Shown: positions 22,564 to 31,881, counted from the first letter of the stretch. The stretch is 64,000 nucleotides of DNA from JAEUMD01 sp036768475 (GCA_036768475.1 DAIPMW010000001.1:434001-498000), one strand, 5' to 3'. Notes: generated by a model from the letters alone, not told the origin. Program-made: numbers and translations.

Positions 22564-23814
22564 TTAAGCGACATCGGCAATTGCCTTTGCAAACGATTCC
22601 GCGGCGAAAGGCTGAAGGTCGTCGATGCCTTCGCCGACGCCGATGGCGTGAACAGGCAGGCCGAACCTCTCAGCAATGGCGACAATGATGCCGCCGCGCG
22701 CGGTGCCATCCAGTTTCGTCAGAATGAGGCCGGTCACGCCGGCGCGCTGGCGGAAAACCTCCACTTGGCTCAATGCGTTCTGCCCGGTTGTGGCGTCAAG
22801 CACAAGGAGCACGTCATGGGGGGCCGAGGGATCAAGCTTCTTCAAGACGCGGATGACTTTTTCCAGCTCCTCCATCAGCGCCTGTTTGTTCTGCAGGCGG
22901 CCGGCGGTGTCAACGAGAAGCACATCGTACGCGCCAGCCTGGGCTTCCTTCAGCGCATCGAAGGCGAGACCTGAGGAATCGGCTCCGACATCCCGCGCAA
23001 CGACCTTGGCTCCCGATCTGTCGCCCCAGACCTTGAGCTGATCGATGGCGGCGGCGCGGAACGTGTCGCCTGCGGCCATCATGACTTTCTTTCCCTCGCG
23101 GGCATAGCGCTGGGCGAGCTTGCCGATGGTCGTAGTCTTGCCAGTGCCGTTGACGCCAACCATCAGGATGACGTGCGGCTTGCGGTCCGTCGAGACCTGG
23201 AGCGGGCGGGCAACGGGCTCCAGCACGCGCGTGACCTCGGTCGCCAGCACGTGGCGAACGTCATCGGCAGAAATGCCTTTCTGGTAACGGCCCTGAGACA
23301 GGGCCTGGGTGATGCGCATGGACGTTTCCACCCCAAGGTCCGCCTGAATTAGCAGGTCTTCGAGATCTTCCAGCGTATCAGCGTCTAGCTTTCGTTTGGT
23401 AAAGAGGCCCGAAATTCCGTCCGAAAGCTTTGATGACGTGCGGTTCAGGCCGGACTTCAGCCTATTGAACCAGCTTACTTTTTTCTCCTCCTGAGTCGGT
23501 TCTACCGGGGCGGCGACCGTTTCTCGCTCGCCGCTCGTGGCGTCTGGCTGTGAAAGCTCGGAGGGCTTTGCAGGCGGTATGGCCTCGACGGCGGCTTCAG
23601 CCACCTCCGGCTCGACCGACGGCGTGATTTCGCTTTGTACGGCCTGCTCTTGCGCTTCGGACGCTGGCGCAGCCCGGCCGCCATCCGCCTCCTGGTCGGC
23701 AGGCGTATCGGCGAGAGGGGGGGCTTTCGCAGGCTCGGGGTTGACCGCCTCAGCGGGTGCATCTCCCGAGAACAGCCGGGAAAAAAATCCCTTTTTCCTG
23801 GCTTGCTCGCTCAC
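22564..23814 (-). CDS. ftsY: Signal recognition particle receptor FtsY
   Basis: FtsY docks SRP-ribosome complexes at the membrane translocon. The 416-residue protein has an acidic Ala/Pro/Glu-rich A domain (residues 20-110), an N domain (WFNRLKSGLNRTSSKLSDGISGLF), and the SRP GTPase. The GTPase has G1 GVNGTGKTTTIGKL at about 220, the insertion motif MMAAGDTFRAAAIDQL, G3 DTAGRLQNK, G4 TKLDGTARGG and the closing GVGEGIDDLQPF. Its first codon overlaps the mtaB stop by 4 nt. The dapF-mtaB-ftsY chain is thus coupled, as in many Hyphomicrobiales. Confidence 0.97.
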   Translation of the reverse strand: MSEQARKKGFFSRLFSGDAPAEAVNPEPAKAPPLADTPADQEADGGRAAPASEAQEQAVQSEITPSVEPEVAEAAVEAIPPAKPSELSQPDATSGERETVAAPVEPTQEEKKVSWFNRLKSGLNRTSSKLSDGISGLFTKRKLDADTLEDLEDLLIQADLGVETSMRITQALSQGRYQKGISADDVRHVLATEVTRVLEPVARPLQVSTDRKPHVILMVGVNGTGKTTTIGKLAQRYAREGKKVMMAAGDTFRAAAIDQLKVWGDRSGAKVVARDVGADSSGLAFDALKEAQAGAYDVLLVDTAGRLQNKQALMEELEKVIRVLKKLDPSAPHDVLLVLDATTGQNALSQVEVFRQRAGVTGLILTKLDGTARGGIIVAIAERFGLPVHAIGVGEGIDDLQPFAAESFAKAIADVA

Positions 23815-25238
23815 GCGATCACCTCACCCATGAGATGAAAACCCTCCTGCCCGGTGATTCGGGCGCTGACGAATGCTCCGACGGGGGCGCTCGTGTCAAG
23901 GCGGACCTCCGCAAAATGCGGGGTGCGACCGGTGTTGTCTTTTTCCATCAGCAGTTGCACGACATGCCCTTTCTGGGTTGCCAGATAAGTGCGCAGCGCC
24001 GCCTCGCCAAGACTGCGAAGGATAGCCGCACGAGCCTTCACAGCCCGGTGATCGACCTGGGGCATGCGGGCGGCCGGGGTGCCCTTTCTCGGAGAGAAGG
24101 GGAATACGTGGAGATACGTGAGGCCACAGTCGGCGACGATGTCGTGCGTGGCGGCGAACATCTCGTCCGTCTCGGTTGGGAAACCGGCGATAAGATCGGC
24201 TCCGAAGACGATGTCGGGACGCAGGCGGCGGGCCTCGTCACAGAAGCGGATGGCGTCGGCGCGGGTGTGGCGGCGCTTCATGCGCTTGAGGATCATATCG
24301 TCGCCGGCCTGCATGGACAGGTGCAGGTGCGGCATCAAGCGCTCGTCCTCGGCGAGGGCGACGAGCAGGTCAGGATCCGCCTCGACCTGGTCAATGGACG
24401 ACAGGCGCAGGCGGCGCAGCTCCGGGACGTGCTTGAGGATCTGGCGAACCAAACGGCCGAGACGCATCTCCCCTGGCAGATCCCCGCCGTAGGAGGTGAT
24501 GTCGACGCCAGTGAGCACGACTTCGCCAAACCCCTGGCCGACGAGATGACGGATCTCGGTAACGACCTCACCCGCCGGAACGGAGCGCGATGGCCCGCGC
24601 CCGTATGGAATGATGCAGAACGTGCAGCGGTGATCGCAGCCGTTCTGGACCTGGACGTAAGCACGGGCGCGGTTGCCGAAGCCATCGATCATATGGCTTG
24701 CGGTTTCGGTGACGCTCTGAATGTCGTTGACAAGGATAGAGGGGCTGTCGCTTGCCGCGAGCATCTTGAAGGTCTGCGCGTGCATCTTGTCGGCATTGCC
24801 GATGACATGATCGACGCCATCGAGCCCGGCAAAGCGCTCCGGCTCGATCTGGGCGGCGCAGCCCGTCACGATGATGCGCGCTTGCGGCCGCTCTCGGCGC
24901 AGGCGGCGAATGGTCTGGCGGGCCTGGCGCACGGCCTCGTTGGTCACAGCGCAGGTGTTGACGATGACAACATCGTCAAGGCCGGCGGCACGCGCGTGGC
25001 GGCGCATGACCTCGGATTCATATGCGTTGAGGCGGCATCCGAGTGTGACGATGTGGGGCGAGCCGGCGGGTGCGGCGGAGGCCGCGTCATCGCCGACACG
25101 TTCGTCGTCAACCGACGAACTTCCGATGGCAGCGTCCAAGGGATCGCCTGTTACCTCACCATGCAAAGGGCCGGTCCTCGTGTCGGTCGTTTCGTGCATC
25201 GTCGTCGTATCGATCGCGCGCTCAGGCTCAAGCGTCAT
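23811..25238 (-). CDS. mtaB: tRNA t6A37 methylthiotransferase MtaB
   Basis: MtaB adds a methylthio group to t6A at position 37 of tRNA using two [4Fe-4S] clusters. The 475-residue protein has the MTTase domain with cysteines at about 68, 96 and 127 (TLGCRLNAYESEVM, VNTCAVTN, VTGCAAQ). The radical SAM CxxxCxxC is at 201-208 (NGCDHRCTFCIIPYGRG), and a C-terminal TRAM-like region follows. Unusually, about 60 disordered residues precede the MTTase domain, where most homologues start within a few residues. The start codon overlaps the dapF stop (ATGA), which favours the long form. Confidence 0.94.
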   Translation of the reverse strand: MTLEPERAIDTTTMHETTDTRTGPLHGEVTGDPLDAAIGSSSVDDERVGDDAASAAPAGSPHIVTLGCRLNAYESEVMRRHARAAGLDDVVIVNTCAVTNEAVRQARQTIRRLRRERPQARIIVTGCAAQIEPERFAGLDGVDHVIGNADKMHAQTFKMLAASDSPSILVNDIQSVTETASHMIDGFGNRARAYVQVQNGCDHRCTFCIIPYGRGPSRSVPAGEVVTEIRHLVGQGFGEVVLTGVDITSYGGDLPGEMRLGRLVRQILKHVPELRRLRLSSIDQVEADPDLLVALAEDERLMPHLHLSMQAGDDMILKRMKRRHTRADAIRFCDEARRLRPDIVFGADLIAGFPTETDEMFAATHDIVADCGLTYLHVFPFSPRKGTPAARMPQVDHRAVKARAAILRSLGEAALRTYLATQKGHVVQLLMEKDNTGRTPHFAEVRLDTSAPVGAFVSARITGQEGFHLMGEVIA

Positions 25239-26110
25239 GCCATTACAAGGCGCAAGCCATCACGGGCAAGCGCGCCGCGGAATTCCGTTTCGGCCGGACC
25301 CGTCATGAGGATGTGATCATCCTGCGACCAGGCGATGACAAGGTCCCCGCCGGGCAGTGAGACAGTTACTTCGGCGTCACGGTCGACGAGCTTTTTGCGC
25401 ATGGCGGTGACGGCGGCGGCACAGGCTGCAGTGCCGCATGCGCGCGTCAGGCCGGCACCACGCTCCCACGTGCGGATCTTGAGGTGCGTCCGGGAGAGCA
25501 CCTGGGCGATCGAGATATTGGCGCGCTCGGGAAAGACCGGGTGGTTTTCGAGCAACGGGCCGACGCGGCCGAGGTCGATGGTATCCACGTCATCAACCCA
25601 GAAGACTGCGTGCGGGTTGCCGACGTTGACGACCGAGGGCGAATGCAGGACCGGATCATCGATGGGGCCCACCTGCAACTCGATGGCGCGCGTATCATGA
25701 AACTGCTCGGCCAGCGGAATGTCCTGCCAGCCGAAGCGGGGGCGGCCCATATCGACCGTTATGCGGTCAATACTGGCGACGTCGGCCTCCAGCTCGCCGG
25801 CAACCGTGTCGATGGTCAGCCGGCGGGCGCCAGTCTCCTCCGACAAGAGCCAGGCTACGCAGCGGGTCGCATTGCCGCAGGCGCCGACCTCGGAGCCGTC
25901 GGCATTCAGAATGCGCATTTTCACGTCGGCGTGACGCGAGGGCTCCAACACGATGACCTGATCGCAGCCGATGCCGGTGGATCGGTTCGCCAAGTGGCGG
26001 GCCTCGTCCGCGTCGATGTGCACGGCGGCTTTGCGGCCGTCAACAACGACAAAATCGTTGCCGAGGCCGTTCATTTTTACGAACGGAATGGTGGTGGTCG
26101 CAGCGCTCAT
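25235..26110 (-). CDS. dapF: Diaminopimelate epimerase DapF
   Basis: DapF converts LL- to meso-diaminopimelate for lysine and peptidoglycan synthesis, without PLP. The 291-residue protein has two pseudo-symmetric halves. The catalytic cysteine pair lies in SEVGACGNATRCVAW (about residue 78) and GLTRACGTAACAA. KMNGLGNDFVVVDGR marks the N-terminus. I start at the ATG giving MSAATTTIPFVKMNG. The upstream extension is not family-like. It is first in the dapF-mtaB-ftsY chain. The candidate DapC-type aminotransferase at 14 kb would act in the same pathway. Confidence 0.96.
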   Translation of the reverse strand: MSAATTTIPFVKMNGLGNDFVVVDGRKAAVHIDADEARHLANRSTGIGCDQVIVLEPSRHADVKMRILNADGSEVGACGNATRCVAWLLSEETGARRLTIDTVAGELEADVASIDRITVDMGRPRFGWQDIPLAEQFHDTRAIELQVGPIDDPVLHSPSVVNVGNPHAVFWVDDVDTIDLGRVGPLLENHPVFPERANISIAQVLSRTHLKIRTWERGAGLTRACGTAACAAAVTAMRKKLVDRDAEVTVSLPGGDLVIAWSQDDHILMTGPAETEFRGALARDGLRLVMA

Positions 26111-26250
26111 GCGCCCATATATGGCAAGGAGGGGGCAAAACACAATTCGCCAGTATGGTGATTGCGACGTCCGTCTCACCTCCAAGCCGAGAAAAATGCA
26201 GCAGACTTCTCGATCTCAACGAGACCAGGCGGCGCCAGGGGAGGAGTTCT

Positions 26251-26841
26251 ATGTACGTGAAGGAGGTTGGCAGATCGCATGGCGGCAGGACCCCGTCAGC
26301 CTGGGTGAACCGGTTTCTCGGCGGCGTTCGCCCGGGTGGGCGGATTCTGGATGTCGCGTGCGGAAGCGGGCGGAACATGAGGGCGGCGCTTTCGGCCGGT
26401 TTCACGGTGACGGGGGTCGATCGCAATCTGTCGGGTGTGGCGGATCTTTCGGGAGCCGCGGGCGTTCAACTCATCGAAATGGATCTGGAGACGGGCGCAG
26501 CGACGCCGCTCAGCACGCGGTTCGGCGCGGGAACGTTCGACGGCGTGATCGTCACCAACTATTTGTGGCGGCCGATCATCAAGGATGTGGTCGCCATGAC
26601 TCGGGCCGACGGGATTCTGATCTACGAGACATTCGCGCTGGGCAACGCGCAGTACGGCAAGCCGTCGAACCCCGATTTCCTCCTGCAGCCGGGTGAGCTC
26701 CTGGAGGCCATACGCCCGGCTCTCACCGCAATCGCCTACGAGCATGCGACGCTGGGCGATCCTGTGCGGGTGGTACAGCATGTCGTTGCCGTGGGGCATG
26801 CACATCGCTGGCTCCGGGAGCCGCCGCGGACGCAGACATGA
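26251..26841 (+). CDS. Class I SAM-dependent methyltransferase (TehB-like)
   Basis: The 196-residue protein has the SAM-binding glycine motif as GGRILDVACGSGRNMRAAL (motif I), then FTVTGVDRNLSGVADL (acidic residue of motif II) and FDGVIVTNYLWRPI (motif IV). LIYETFALGNAQYGKPSNPDFLLQPGEL is like the TehB/tellurite-resistance and small-molecule methyltransferase group. The substrate is unknown. The start has GGGGAGGAG upstream. Its stop overlaps an upstream in-frame ATG of the next gene, so the two are probably co-transcribed. It is divergent from dapF. Confidence 0.85.
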   Translation: MYVKEVGRSHGGRTPSAWVNRFLGGVRPGGRILDVACGSGRNMRAALSAGFTVTGVDRNLSGVADLSGAAGVQLIEMDLETGAATPLSTRFGAGTFDGVIVTNYLWRPIIKDVVAMTRADGILIYETFALGNAQYGKPSNPDFLLQPGELLEAIRPALTAIAYEHATLGDPVRVVQHVVAVGHAHRWLREPPRTQT

Positions 26842-26879
26842 AGCGTGGATCGTTGACATCGCCACGAGGAGGCAACGTC

Positions 26880-28037
26880 ATGCACATTCGGCCGGTTCTT
26901 GCAGCGGTGCTGGCATCTGCATTCGCAATCTCTTGCCTGTTCGTGCGAACCGCGACTTCTGCGCAGACCGATGCGCCCAAGGGGCCGTCAACGCCGGTGA
27001 AGGTGGATGTGGTGGCGAAAGGCCTGTCGCATCCATGGGGTTTGCAGTTTCTTCCCGACGGGCACATGCTCGTTACGGAACGCGACGGGCGACTTCGTCT
27101 TGTCGGCAAGGATGGCAAGCTCTCCGCGCCGGTCAAGGGCGTGCCGAAGGTGCATGCGCGAGGGCAAGGCGGTCTTCTCGACGTTCGCCTCGCACCGGAT
27201 TTCGCGACAAGCAACGTCATTTATCTGTCCTATGCCGAGCCGCGCGAGGGCTGGGGCAAGAGCGGGACATCGGTTGCCCGCGCGCGCCTGGTGCTCGCCA
27301 ACGGCTCGGGACGGCTCGAAGACGTCAAAGTGATCTTCCGACAGGCGCCGGCGCAGGGCACGAGCCATCATTATGGATCACGCATCGTGCCCGCGCCCGA
27401 TGGCACCTTGTTCATCACCACAGGGGACCGCGGCAACGGCGATCTGGCGCAGGATCCAGCGACGCAGATCGGCAAGGTCATCCGCGTTAATCCCGACGGC
27501 TCCGCGCCGGACGACAATCCGAAGAAACCGGGATGGGCTCCGCAGATCTGGTCGATGGGGCATCGCAATATCCAAGGAGCGGGGATCGATCCGGCGACCG
27601 GGCTGTTGTGGACCGTGGAACACGGCGCGCGCGGCGGCGACGAACTGAACCAGCCACAGGCGGGCAAGAACTACGGCTGGCCCGTGATCAGTTATGGTCG
27701 CGACTATTCGGGCGCCAAGATCGGCGAAGGCACGCAGAAGGAGGGCCTGGAGCAGCCGGTCTATTACTGGGATCCGTCCATTGCGACATCAGGATTCGCT
27801 TTTTATGACGGCGCTCTGTTCAACGGATGGAAGGGCAATATTCTCGTCGGAGGTCTGGCCGGCGCGCAACTTTCGCGTCTGGTGATGAAGGACGGCGAAG
27901 TGGTCGCCGAGGAGGTGCTTCTGGCCGACCGAGGCGATCGTATCCGCGACGTACGTGTCGGTCCCGATGGTGCGGTTTATCTGCTGGTCGATGAAAGTGA
28001 TGGCGCCATTTTGAAGCTGACACCAGCCGCACCCTGA
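26880..28037 (+). CDS. Soluble PQQ-dependent aldose sugar dehydrogenase-like protein
   Basis: This is a periplasmic six-bladed beta-propeller of the soluble glucose/aldose dehydrogenase family (YliI/Asd type), 385 residues. It has a signal peptide (MHIRPVLAAVLASAFAISCL, cut near TSA-Q). Family sequences are GLSHPWGLQFLPDGHMLVTERDGRL, GGLLDVRLAPDF, HHYGSRIVPAPDGTLFITTGDRG, WSMGHRNIQGAGIDP and WTVEHGARGGDELN. The H/R residues in these blades bind PQQ and sugar in known enzymes. No pqq synthesis genes are in the window. The ATG at 26880 has GAGGAGG upstream. An ATG at 26838 overlaps the preceding gene and gives a poorer signal sequence. Confidence 0.9.
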   Translation: MHIRPVLAAVLASAFAISCLFVRTATSAQTDAPKGPSTPVKVDVVAKGLSHPWGLQFLPDGHMLVTERDGRLRLVGKDGKLSAPVKGVPKVHARGQGGLLDVRLAPDFATSNVIYLSYAEPREGWGKSGTSVARARLVLANGSGRLEDVKVIFRQAPAQGTSHHYGSRIVPAPDGTLFITTGDRGNGDLAQDPATQIGKVIRVNPDGSAPDDNPKKPGWAPQIWSMGHRNIQGAGIDPATGLLWTVEHGARGGDELNQPQAGKNYGWPVISYGRDYSGAKIGEGTQKEGLEQPVYYWDPSIATSGFAFYDGALFNGWKGNILVGGLAGAQLSRLVMKDGEVVAEEVLLADRGDRIRDVRVGPDGAVYLLVDESDGAILKLTPAAP

Positions 28038-28167
28038 TGTGCTGCGGCGCAGCGCAAGCCGCGGCGGCAAAATTCGCGCTTGCATTGTACGCCAACGACC
28101 GGTCGTCCATTATGTCCGTATGATCTGATGTATAGAAAGTTTACACGCAGGTTGAGGGGCGGACGGC

Positions 28168-29019
28168 ATGACGGATGAGGCAGAAGCGCAAGCGACTTCG
28201 GTGGTGGTGCGCGGTGATGCCGGGACGCGCGAGGAACAGGTCGTCAAGCGCAGGGCGCAATGGCCAGATGTTTACAAAATCACGTTCGACGACCTGATCG
28301 AGGTGACCGCAGCAGGCATCAACGATTTCCGCAGTGCGCCCAAGTACGGGCTATTTTTCGGCGGGATATATGCCGTCGTCGGGTGGCTGCTTGTGGTGAT
28401 GCTGTGGTGGTTCGGTCTTTATTATCTCGTTTATCCAATCGCCATGGGATTTGCGCTCATCGCTCCGTTCGCCAGTGTCGGCTTCTATTCGGTGAGCGAG
28501 TTTCTGGAAAAGGGAAAGCCGCTGTCGTGGTCAGCCGTGTTCGGTGCAGTGCGCGAGGCATCCAAGCGCGATTTGAGATGGATGGCGCTGATCACCGGGT
28601 TCACGTTCTTCATGTGGATCGATTATGCGGTGATCATCTTCTTGTCGTTCATGGGCTTCGATGCCCTCGGTCCGCAGGCCTTCGATCTTATCACCAGCAC
28701 GAGTCAGGGATGGATGTTCCTGTTCGTCGGGCACATTGCCGGCGCCATCATGGCGATCATCGTGTTCTCGATTTCGGTGGTGACTTATCCCATGCTGTAT
28801 GATCGCGACATCGATTTCGTGACGGCGATGGTGACGAGCGTAAGGCTTGTATTCGCCAATCCGGTAACGATGCTCAGTTGGTGCGCGTTCATCACGGTGC
28901 TCACGGGCCTGTCGTTGCTGTCGGTGTTCGTGGGTCTGTTCATCATGCTTCCGGTTCTGGGCCATGCGAGCTGGCACCTCTACAGGCGCGCCGTCGGTCC
29001 GCAACCGTCAGCCGTTTGA
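28168..29019 (+). CDS. DUF2189-type integral membrane protein
   Basis: The 283-residue protein has a polar N-terminus of about 50 residues. Six or so hydrophobic spans follow, including LFFGGIYAVVGWLLVVMLWW, YPIAMGFALIAPFASVGFYS, LITGFTFFMWIDYAVIIFLS and SWCAFITVLTGLSLLSVFVG. The arrangement and the FRSAPKYGLFFGGIYAVVGW and GHASWHLYRRAV segments match DUF2189, a family of unknown function often near respiratory genes. A radical SAM gene follows after 25 bases on the same strand. Confidence 0.85.
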   Translation: MTDEAEAQATSVVVRGDAGTREEQVVKRRAQWPDVYKITFDDLIEVTAAGINDFRSAPKYGLFFGGIYAVVGWLLVVMLWWFGLYYLVYPIAMGFALIAPFASVGFYSVSEFLEKGKPLSWSAVFGAVREASKRDLRWMALITGFTFFMWIDYAVIIFLSFMGFDALGPQAFDLITSTSQGWMFLFVGHIAGAIMAIIVFSISVVTYPMLYDRDIDFVTAMVTSVRLVFANPVTMLSWCAFITVLTGLSLLSVFVGLFIMLPVLGHASWHLYRRAVGPQPSAV

Positions 29020-29044
29020 ACGAAGCGAAAGGGCTTGGCCCAAT

Positions 29045-29941
29045 ATGCATGTCGATCCGGTCCGCTATGTTGCACCCGTTTACCGGCCGCCGAGCGAGGC
29101 GCAATCGCTGATCCTGCCGGTCACCGACGGCTGCTCATGGAACAAGTGCACCTTCTGCGAGATGTACACCGATCCGCAAAAGCGGTTCAGGCCGCGCAGC
29201 GAGGAGGAGATCGTTGCAACAATCAAACGCTGCCGCGATGCCTATGGAGACGAGGTGAAGCGCGTGTTCCTGGCGGATGGCGATGCGTTGACGCTTTCGG
29301 TGCGGCGGCTGCAGGCGGTGCTTGAGGCAATCCGTCGGGAATTGCCCGGTGTGCGTCGCGTGTCGAGTTACTGCCTGCCTCGCAACGTGCGCAACAAGAC
29401 GGCGGCGGATTTGAAGGTGCTTGCCGATCTCGGCTTGACGATGGTCTATGTGGGCGGGGAATCGGGTGACGATGAGGTATTGGCTCGCGTCAGAAAGGGT
29501 GAGACGTTCGAAACGACGCGCGCTGCGCTTGACAAGCTCGGTGAGGCAGGGATCAAGCGGTCGGTCATGATCCTGAATGGACTTGGTGGCAAAGCGCTTT
29601 CGCAGCAGCACGCGGAAAACTCGGCGGCGCTGTTGAACGCAACGCAGCCCGAATATCTGGCGACGCTGGTCGTGAGCTTTCCCAAAGGCGAGGAGCGGTT
29701 CCGGCTCGGTTTCGACGATTGGCAGGAATTGAGTGTCGTCGAGCTGATGCAGGAAATGGAGCTGCTGATTTCACGTCTCGACTTGAAGCGGACAATCTTC
29801 CGATCCGATCACGCATCCAACTGGTTGGTGTTGAAAGGGACGCTTGGTGCGGACAAGGAACGGCTGTTGGAAGAGCTTCGCGCGGCCATTGCGAGCCCAG
29901 AGGCGGCGCAGCTCAGGCCCGCGTGGGCGCGCGGGCTTTGA
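29045..29941 (+). CDS. Radical SAM protein with CX4CX2C cluster motif
   Basis: The 298-residue protein resembles radical SAM enzymes of the Elp3/biotin-synthase-like B12-independent group. The cluster motif is GCSWNKCTFCEMYTDP with cysteines at about 30, 35 and 38. That is CX4CX2C in place of the standard CX3CX2C. GGESGDDEVLARVRKGETFE matches the SAM-contacting strand 4 region, and VFLADGDALTLSVRRL follows the cluster. No accessory cluster domain is visible and the substrate is unknown. The start chosen gives MHVDPVRYVAPVYRPPSEA, which fits related proteins. A longer frame overlaps the DUF2189 gene. Confidence 0.88.
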   Translation: MHVDPVRYVAPVYRPPSEAQSLILPVTDGCSWNKCTFCEMYTDPQKRFRPRSEEEIVATIKRCRDAYGDEVKRVFLADGDALTLSVRRLQAVLEAIRRELPGVRRVSSYCLPRNVRNKTAADLKVLADLGLTMVYVGGESGDDEVLARVRKGETFETTRAALDKLGEAGIKRSVMILNGLGGKALSQQHAENSAALLNATQPEYLATLVVSFPKGEERFRLGFDDWQELSVVELMQEMELLISRLDLKRTIFRSDHASNWLVLKGTLGADKERLLEELRAAIASPEAAQLRPAWARGL

Positions 29942-30023
29942 ATTGAGGCTGCAAACGGTGGCAGGCCAGGTTCGTGCGGGTGTGCCGCAAAGCGGCTCCA
30001 GCGGTGCGTTCGCGGTGCCGTGT

Positions 30024-30827
30024 TCAAGGCATCTCGGGTGTGATCCAGAGTACGGCAGCGCCGCCGGGCTCCTTGAGCAGGCGGATCAGATTGCGCGACG
30101 TGTCGTAGGTGGTGGCTTCAGGCAGCGCGGCAAGGATGCTGGCGTCCTGATCGCGGGTATCCTCTGAACACGGGGCGAGGGTTTGGGCGGGCGTGACGCC
30201 GCCGATGGAGAGTGCATCGCCTTTCAGCGTATAGTGTGCGGTGAACGGGCGGCATCCAGTATTGCCCTCGATCTGCCCGTCTCTCAGGGTGATTGCGGCG
30301 CCGGTCTCGGCTCGGATGCTGTAGAGGCCGCCGTCTTTTAAATAGGACACGATCTTGTGGAGCGGGCCTTCGAGGGAGGCGTCGGGTGTGTGCGTCAACT
30401 CGGCCAGCACGGCTCCGTCGGTGGCCGCGAGTACGAGACGGTCGGCGTCGATACGGTAGGCGCTGGTTTTCTTCATCGCTTCGAGGAATGCGCTTTCGTG
30501 CTCTGCTGCGCTGCCGATGCAGGCGCGCCGCGTCATTCTTCTGACCTCGATTGTGAGTATCCCGCCAGCCGTCTTAAACACACCGTGGAAGAAGTTGCAC
30601 GCCGTGGCGCCGCCAATGGAGCCATTGGCCGGATCGAAGGTGATGTCGCCGGCCGGCGTTGCGGGTGCCTGTCCCAAGAGTGTGTTTACGGTCCAGCGGC
30701 CGGAGAGATGTATGGCCGGGGATGATCCAGCGCCGTCGCGAGCGCCGCCAGCAGCACCAGGTGCGGCTGCAAGGTGGGTGAAGGCAAGGGCAGCGGCCAT
30801 ACTTCCGAAGTACCGGATGATCGACAA
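30024..30827 (-). CDS. Exported protein with two META (HslJ-like) domains
   Basis: The 267-residue protein has an N-terminal signal-like segment (MSIIRYFGSMAAALAFTHLA, cut near AAA-P). Two META-type domains follow, each with the small barrel pattern. First: LSGRWTVNTLLGQ, ITFDPANGSIGGATACNFFHG, MTRRACIGSAAEHESAFLEAM. Second: YSIRAETGAAITLRDGQIEGNTGCRPFTAHYTLKGD, LAPCSEDTRDQDASILAALP. HslJ-like META proteins are periplasmic or outer-membrane and linked to stress or antibiotic resistance. The molecular role is unknown. It is convergent with the radical SAM gene, with an 82-base spacer lacking a clear terminator. Confidence 0.85.
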   Translation of the reverse strand: MSIIRYFGSMAAALAFTHLAAAPGAAGGARDGAGSSPAIHLSGRWTVNTLLGQAPATPAGDITFDPANGSIGGATACNFFHGVFKTAGGILTIEVRRMTRRACIGSAAEHESAFLEAMKKTSAYRIDADRLVLAATDGAVLAELTHTPDASLEGPLHKIVSYLKDGGLYSIRAETGAAITLRDGQIEGNTGCRPFTAHYTLKGDALSIGGVTPAQTLAPCSEDTRDQDASILAALPEATTYDTSRNLIRLLKEPGGAAVLWITPEMP

Positions 30828-31101
30828 AGGCTAAAAACCCTTCGTTTGCAAACTTCCATGGAGGCTTTGGTTTCGGGGTCGTGGGGGGTGGCGCGCCGAT
30901 ATCACTGTCGTGCATTACTAGGGCTTCCGCCAGCCCAATGCGGCAAATCCCGGTCCTTTATCATCTCCGGTGAGTGTTTGCGAGCGCACCGGCAGGTGCC
31001 AACTGATGCGTTGGTAGCGTTGACACTTCCGTGACCAGGGGGCAAGTCAATGTGCAATGCAGCAGGGATGCGGCCCTGCGAGAAACGGACGGGTCCTCAA
31101 T

Positions 31102-31881
31102 ATGGTTCAGCTGACGCTTCCGAAGAATTCGACCTATACGGCCGGCAAGACGTGGAACAAGCCCAGCGGTGCGGGGCGGTGGAAGGAATTCCAGATCTAC
31201 CGCTGGAGCCCGGACGATGGGGCCAATCCGCAGCTCGACACCTATTGGCTCAATCTGGACGACTGCGGGCCGATGGTTCTCGATGCGGTCATCAAGATCA
31301 AGAATGAGATCGATCCGACGCTGACGTTCCGGCGGTCGTGCCGCGAGGGTATCTGCGGGTCGTGCTCGATGAACATCGACGGCACCAATACCCTGGCCTG
31401 CCTCAAGGCGATCGAGGATGTGAAGGGGGCGGTGAAGGTCTTCCCGCTGCCGCACATGGAGGTGGTGAAAGATCTGGTTCCCGATCTGACGCACTTTTAT
31501 GCACAGCATCGTTCGATCGAGCCCTGGTTGAAGACGGATACGCCGGCGCCGCCCAAGGAATGGCGGCAGTCGCGGGAGGACCGTGAGAAGCTTGACGGAC
31601 TTTACGAGTGCATTCTTTGTGCGTGCTGCTCAGCGTCCTGCCCGAGCTACTGGTGGAACGCCGACCGCTATCTGGGGCCGGCTATTCTGCTGCAGGCCTA
31701 TCGCTGGGTGATCGATAGCCGCGACGAGGCGACAGGCGAGCGATTGGACAATCTGGAAGACCCATTCCGGCTTTATCGTTGCCATACGATCATGAACTGC
31801 GCCAAGGCGTGCCCCAAGGGACTGTCTCCGGCGAAGGCAATCGCGGAGCTGAAGAAGCTGATGGTCGAGCGGCGAGTCTGA
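31102..31881 (+). CDS. sdhB: Succinate dehydrogenase iron-sulfur subunit SdhB
   Basis: SdhB passes electrons from SdhA flavin to quinone in complex II. The 259-residue protein has the [2Fe-2S] motif CREGICGSCSMNIDGTNTLAC, the [4Fe-4S] motif CILCACCSASC and the [3Fe-4S] motif CHTIMNCAKACPKG. The start gives MVQLTLPKNSTY. A 15-codon extension upstream runs through a GCAGGG/CCCTGC hairpin (31062-31079) and is unlikely. The gene is alone. No sdhC, sdhD or sdhA is next to it, and the 274-base upstream spacer shows no other gene. Confidence 0.96.
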   Translation: MVQLTLPKNSTYTAGKTWNKPSGAGRWKEFQIYRWSPDDGANPQLDTYWLNLDDCGPMVLDAVIKIKNEIDPTLTFRRSCREGICGSCSMNIDGTNTLACLKAIEDVKGAVKVFPLPHMEVVKDLVPDLTHFYAQHRSIEPWLKTDTPAPPKEWRQSREDREKLDGLYECILCACCSASCPSYWWNADRYLGPAILLQAYRWVIDSRDEATGERLDNLEDPFRLYRCHTIMNCAKACPKGLSPAKAIAELKKLMVERRV

